A DNA stretch of 56,006 nucleotides from a virus. The stretch spans positions 1 through 56,006 of the IMG/VR virus record IMGVR_UViG_3300038856_000078. The stretch is one strand, 5' to 3'. Each line of letters begins with the position of its first letter. Within the stretch, counting starts at the first letter, position 1. Position numbers and translations under genes: made by a program. Under the pieces are notes generated by a model. It searched no databases. It saw nothing but the letters and a program-made list of their open reading frames with translations, and was not told the DNA's origin. Of the stretch, positions 54,694-56,006 are shown piece by piece.

Positions 54694-56006
54694 TGCCCAC
54701 ACCTGACGAATTAGAAGCAATGTACTCCAATCCTTCGCCCGAAGGTGAGGATCTTGAATCCCTATACTCAAAAGAAAAGGGACGAAAGCCCAAGCCCGGT
54801 GAGACGTGGAAGAACCCTCTCGACGAGCAGCATCCCGAGGTGTCGCGCTTCTTCATCAAGAACTTTGCGTCGGCTACCCCTGAGACTATGGGCCGTGCGC
54901 TGGCGGAGAACTTCGAGGTCAAGCACCGAGGCGGCTATGACTATTCAATCCGAAAGCCTGGTGAGAAGAAGTGGCGGGTTGTAGACCGTAAGTCGTGGAC
55001 TGACTGGATTCCTTTCTATGGTGGAGACTGGTCCGACATGGTAGGGGACATTGTCACTGGGATTGGGTCCGTGATTGGGGCGGGCGCTACGTCTCCAGGT
55101 ATTGTGACTTCTGCTGCAGGTGCGGCGGCGGGGGCTGGAGCCGCTCAAGCTGCTTGGCAGGGACTCGGGTCCTTGCTCGGCTCAGGCGTTACCCCAGGTG
55201 AAGCAGCCAAGAGCGTGGCGTTCGAGGCGGGCGCTGGGGCAGTTGGAGACGTCGCAGGACGTGCCCTTATTGACCCACTCGTCAAGGGCGGGTCTCGGGT
55301 CGTGAAGCGTGGACTGCTCGGTAATGTCGACGAGGTCGCTGGGCGAAATGCTAAGAACCTCATGGATTATGAGAAGGCTTTGGCCACGTTGGCTCCTGAG
55401 GAGGCGGCTAAGGTGGCGCGTCCTGAACTCGAGAAGGCGTCTCATGGGCTTCTTGGTGGGCTGGCGCGTAAGGGCGAAAAGGCTGCGGATGAATTGGCTG
55501 CGGCGGAGACTCGAGGAATGCAGGAGTTGCTCGACCTTGAGGACGACATCTTGCGGGACCAGGCTGCAGAGATTGGGGTTGAGACTACCCGGAAGGCTAC
55601 CGCCAAGGAGGTCAAGGAGGCCATTGTAGCACAGCATGAGGCTTCTGTCAAGGAAGGAATCAAGGCTGCCCAGAAGGAACTTGACCGCGCCCAAGCTGTC
55701 ATGAAGCGTAAGACGGGGGTCGAGGGCGGTCTTGCCAAAACCGCGAAGGAAACTGCGGAACGAAAGTTGTCGGCGCTCAAGGACGTGGCGAAGAGGGGCC
55801 CGGCTAAAACGGCTGCGGAACTCCTCGATAAGGCTGAAAAGCTTGCACAAGAAATGAACACCGGCACGGACGTTGGGAAGATGGAAGCACAAAGATTGGG
55901 CATTGACCTCGACCTTCCTCACGAGGCGGTTGCACAAAAAGTGTTCAAGGCACAGGACCCAACGAAGATTGAGGCAGTCCGTGGCCAGGTAGACCGAGTC
56001 ATGGAG
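54693..56006 (+). CDS. Internal virion/ejection protein 4 (partial)
   Basis: 438 codons with no stop before the window ends. N-terminal soluble part, a Gly/Ala-rich hydrophobic stretch (ITGIGSVIGAGATSPG region, about 115-150) that could insert in a membrane, then very long Ala/Lys/Glu helices (AKETAERKLSALKDVAKRGP). Compatible with a large gp16-like ejection or channel protein. Start ATG 54693 overlaps the previous TAA. Confidence 0.65.
   Translation, partial: MPTPDELEAMYSNPSPEGEDLESLYSKEKGRKPKPGETWKNPLDEQHPEVSRFFIKNFASATPETMGRALAENFEVKHRGGYDYSIRKPGEKKWRVVDRKSWTDWIPFYGGDWSDMVGDIVTGIGSVIGAGATSPGIVTSAAGAAAGAGAAQAAWQGLGSLLGSGVTPGEAAKSVAFEAGAGAVGDVAGRALIDPLVKGGSRVVKRGLLGNVDEVAGRNAKNLMDYEKALATLAPEEAAKVARPELEKASHGLLGGLARKGEKAADELAAAETRGMQELLDLEDDILRDQAAEIGVETTRKATAKEVKEAIVAQHEASVKEGIKAAQKELDRAQAVMKRKTGVEGGLAKTAKETAERKLSALKDVAKRGPAKTAAELLDKAEKLAQEMNTGTDVGKMEAQRLGIDLDLPHEAVAQKVFKAQDPTKIEAVRGQVDRVME

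Noticed and set aside
1-56006. CRISPR arrays, tRNA genes, integrase/attachment sites, insertion sequences
   Set aside because: Looked for regularly spaced repeats, tRNA T-arm patterns, tyrosine or serine recombinase motifs and transposase frames; none convincing.

Overview
The window is a contiguous piece (more than 56 kb, both ends open) of a lytic-type tailed-phage genome, most likely a short-tailed podovirus of a Gram-negative, probably aquatic host. Evidence for a podovirus: the late module has terminase, a large portal, scaffold, HK97-fold capsid, a gp4-like connector and a P22 gp10-like 924-residue tail protein followed by four large alanine/glutamine-rich internal (ejection) proteins, with no tape measure, tail tube or sheath. 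Evidence for a Gram-negative host: an outer-membrane PagL-like lipid A deacylase lipoprotein, several lipobox proteins and a PEP-CTERM protein, which makes sense only in a host with an exosortase/EPS system. No integrase, repressor, tRNA, RNA polymerase or recognisable endolysin is seen in the window, so lysis genes probably lie outside it.

Layout. (A) 1-14434, plus strand: one tightly packed operon (genes overlap by ATGA/TGATG) for replication and nucleotide metabolism: SNF2-type helicase, Gam-like and ssDNA-binding-like proteins, Dda/RecD-type helicase, HD nucleotidase, class II ribonucleotide reductase, MazG-like pyrophosphohydrolase, family A DNA polymerase, gp1.7-like DUF3310 protein, VRR-NUC nuclease, interspersed with tiny membrane, lipoprotein and zinc-ribbon proteins. 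(B) 14418-21350, minus strand: an accessory operon with the PEP-CTERM protein, two paralogous mosaic coiled-coil/TM/zinc-ribbon proteins with internal ribosome-binding sites, a sulfotransferase-fold protein and an MT-A70 adenine methyltransferase. (C) 21467-23572, plus: PrimPol-VapE primase/helicase. B and C are fired from back-to-back sigma70-type promoters at 21385-21444. (D) 23535-28750, mainly minus: small accessory genes including PagL-like and CBU_0592-like membrane proteins, with four plus-strand genes (including a ClpP-like protease and a possible small terminase) wedged in with essentially zero spacing between divergent start codons. (E) 28751-29379: the only long non-coding block, AT-rich with several palindromes and a G/T-rich arm; best candidate for an origin or control locus. 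(F) 29380-31676, minus: thirteen very small genes from a promoter at 31716-31744 to a strong terminator at 29338-29369. (G) 31677-31992: divergent control region with a 15-bp direct repeat and an extended -10 rightward promoter. (H) 31993-56006, plus: late genes: endonuclease VII, a flanked sulfotransferase-like cassette, packaging, head, head fibres, connector, tail and ejection proteins.

How it fits together: A and C supply deoxynucleotides and copy DNA (PolA has Leu at the 762-equivalent position); EndoVII, VRR-NUC and terminase resolve and package it; H builds the virion. B, D and F look like host-takeover genes, and the combination of PEP-CTERM protein, two sulfotransferase-fold enzymes and a lipid A deacylase points to remodelling of the host envelope or exopolysaccharide. 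The most unusual observations are the in-frame nested gene at 15666-17411 (and its paralog 20010-21350), the PEP-CTERM gene, the repeat-flanked cassette before terL, and the recurrent CATG-overlapping divergent starts.
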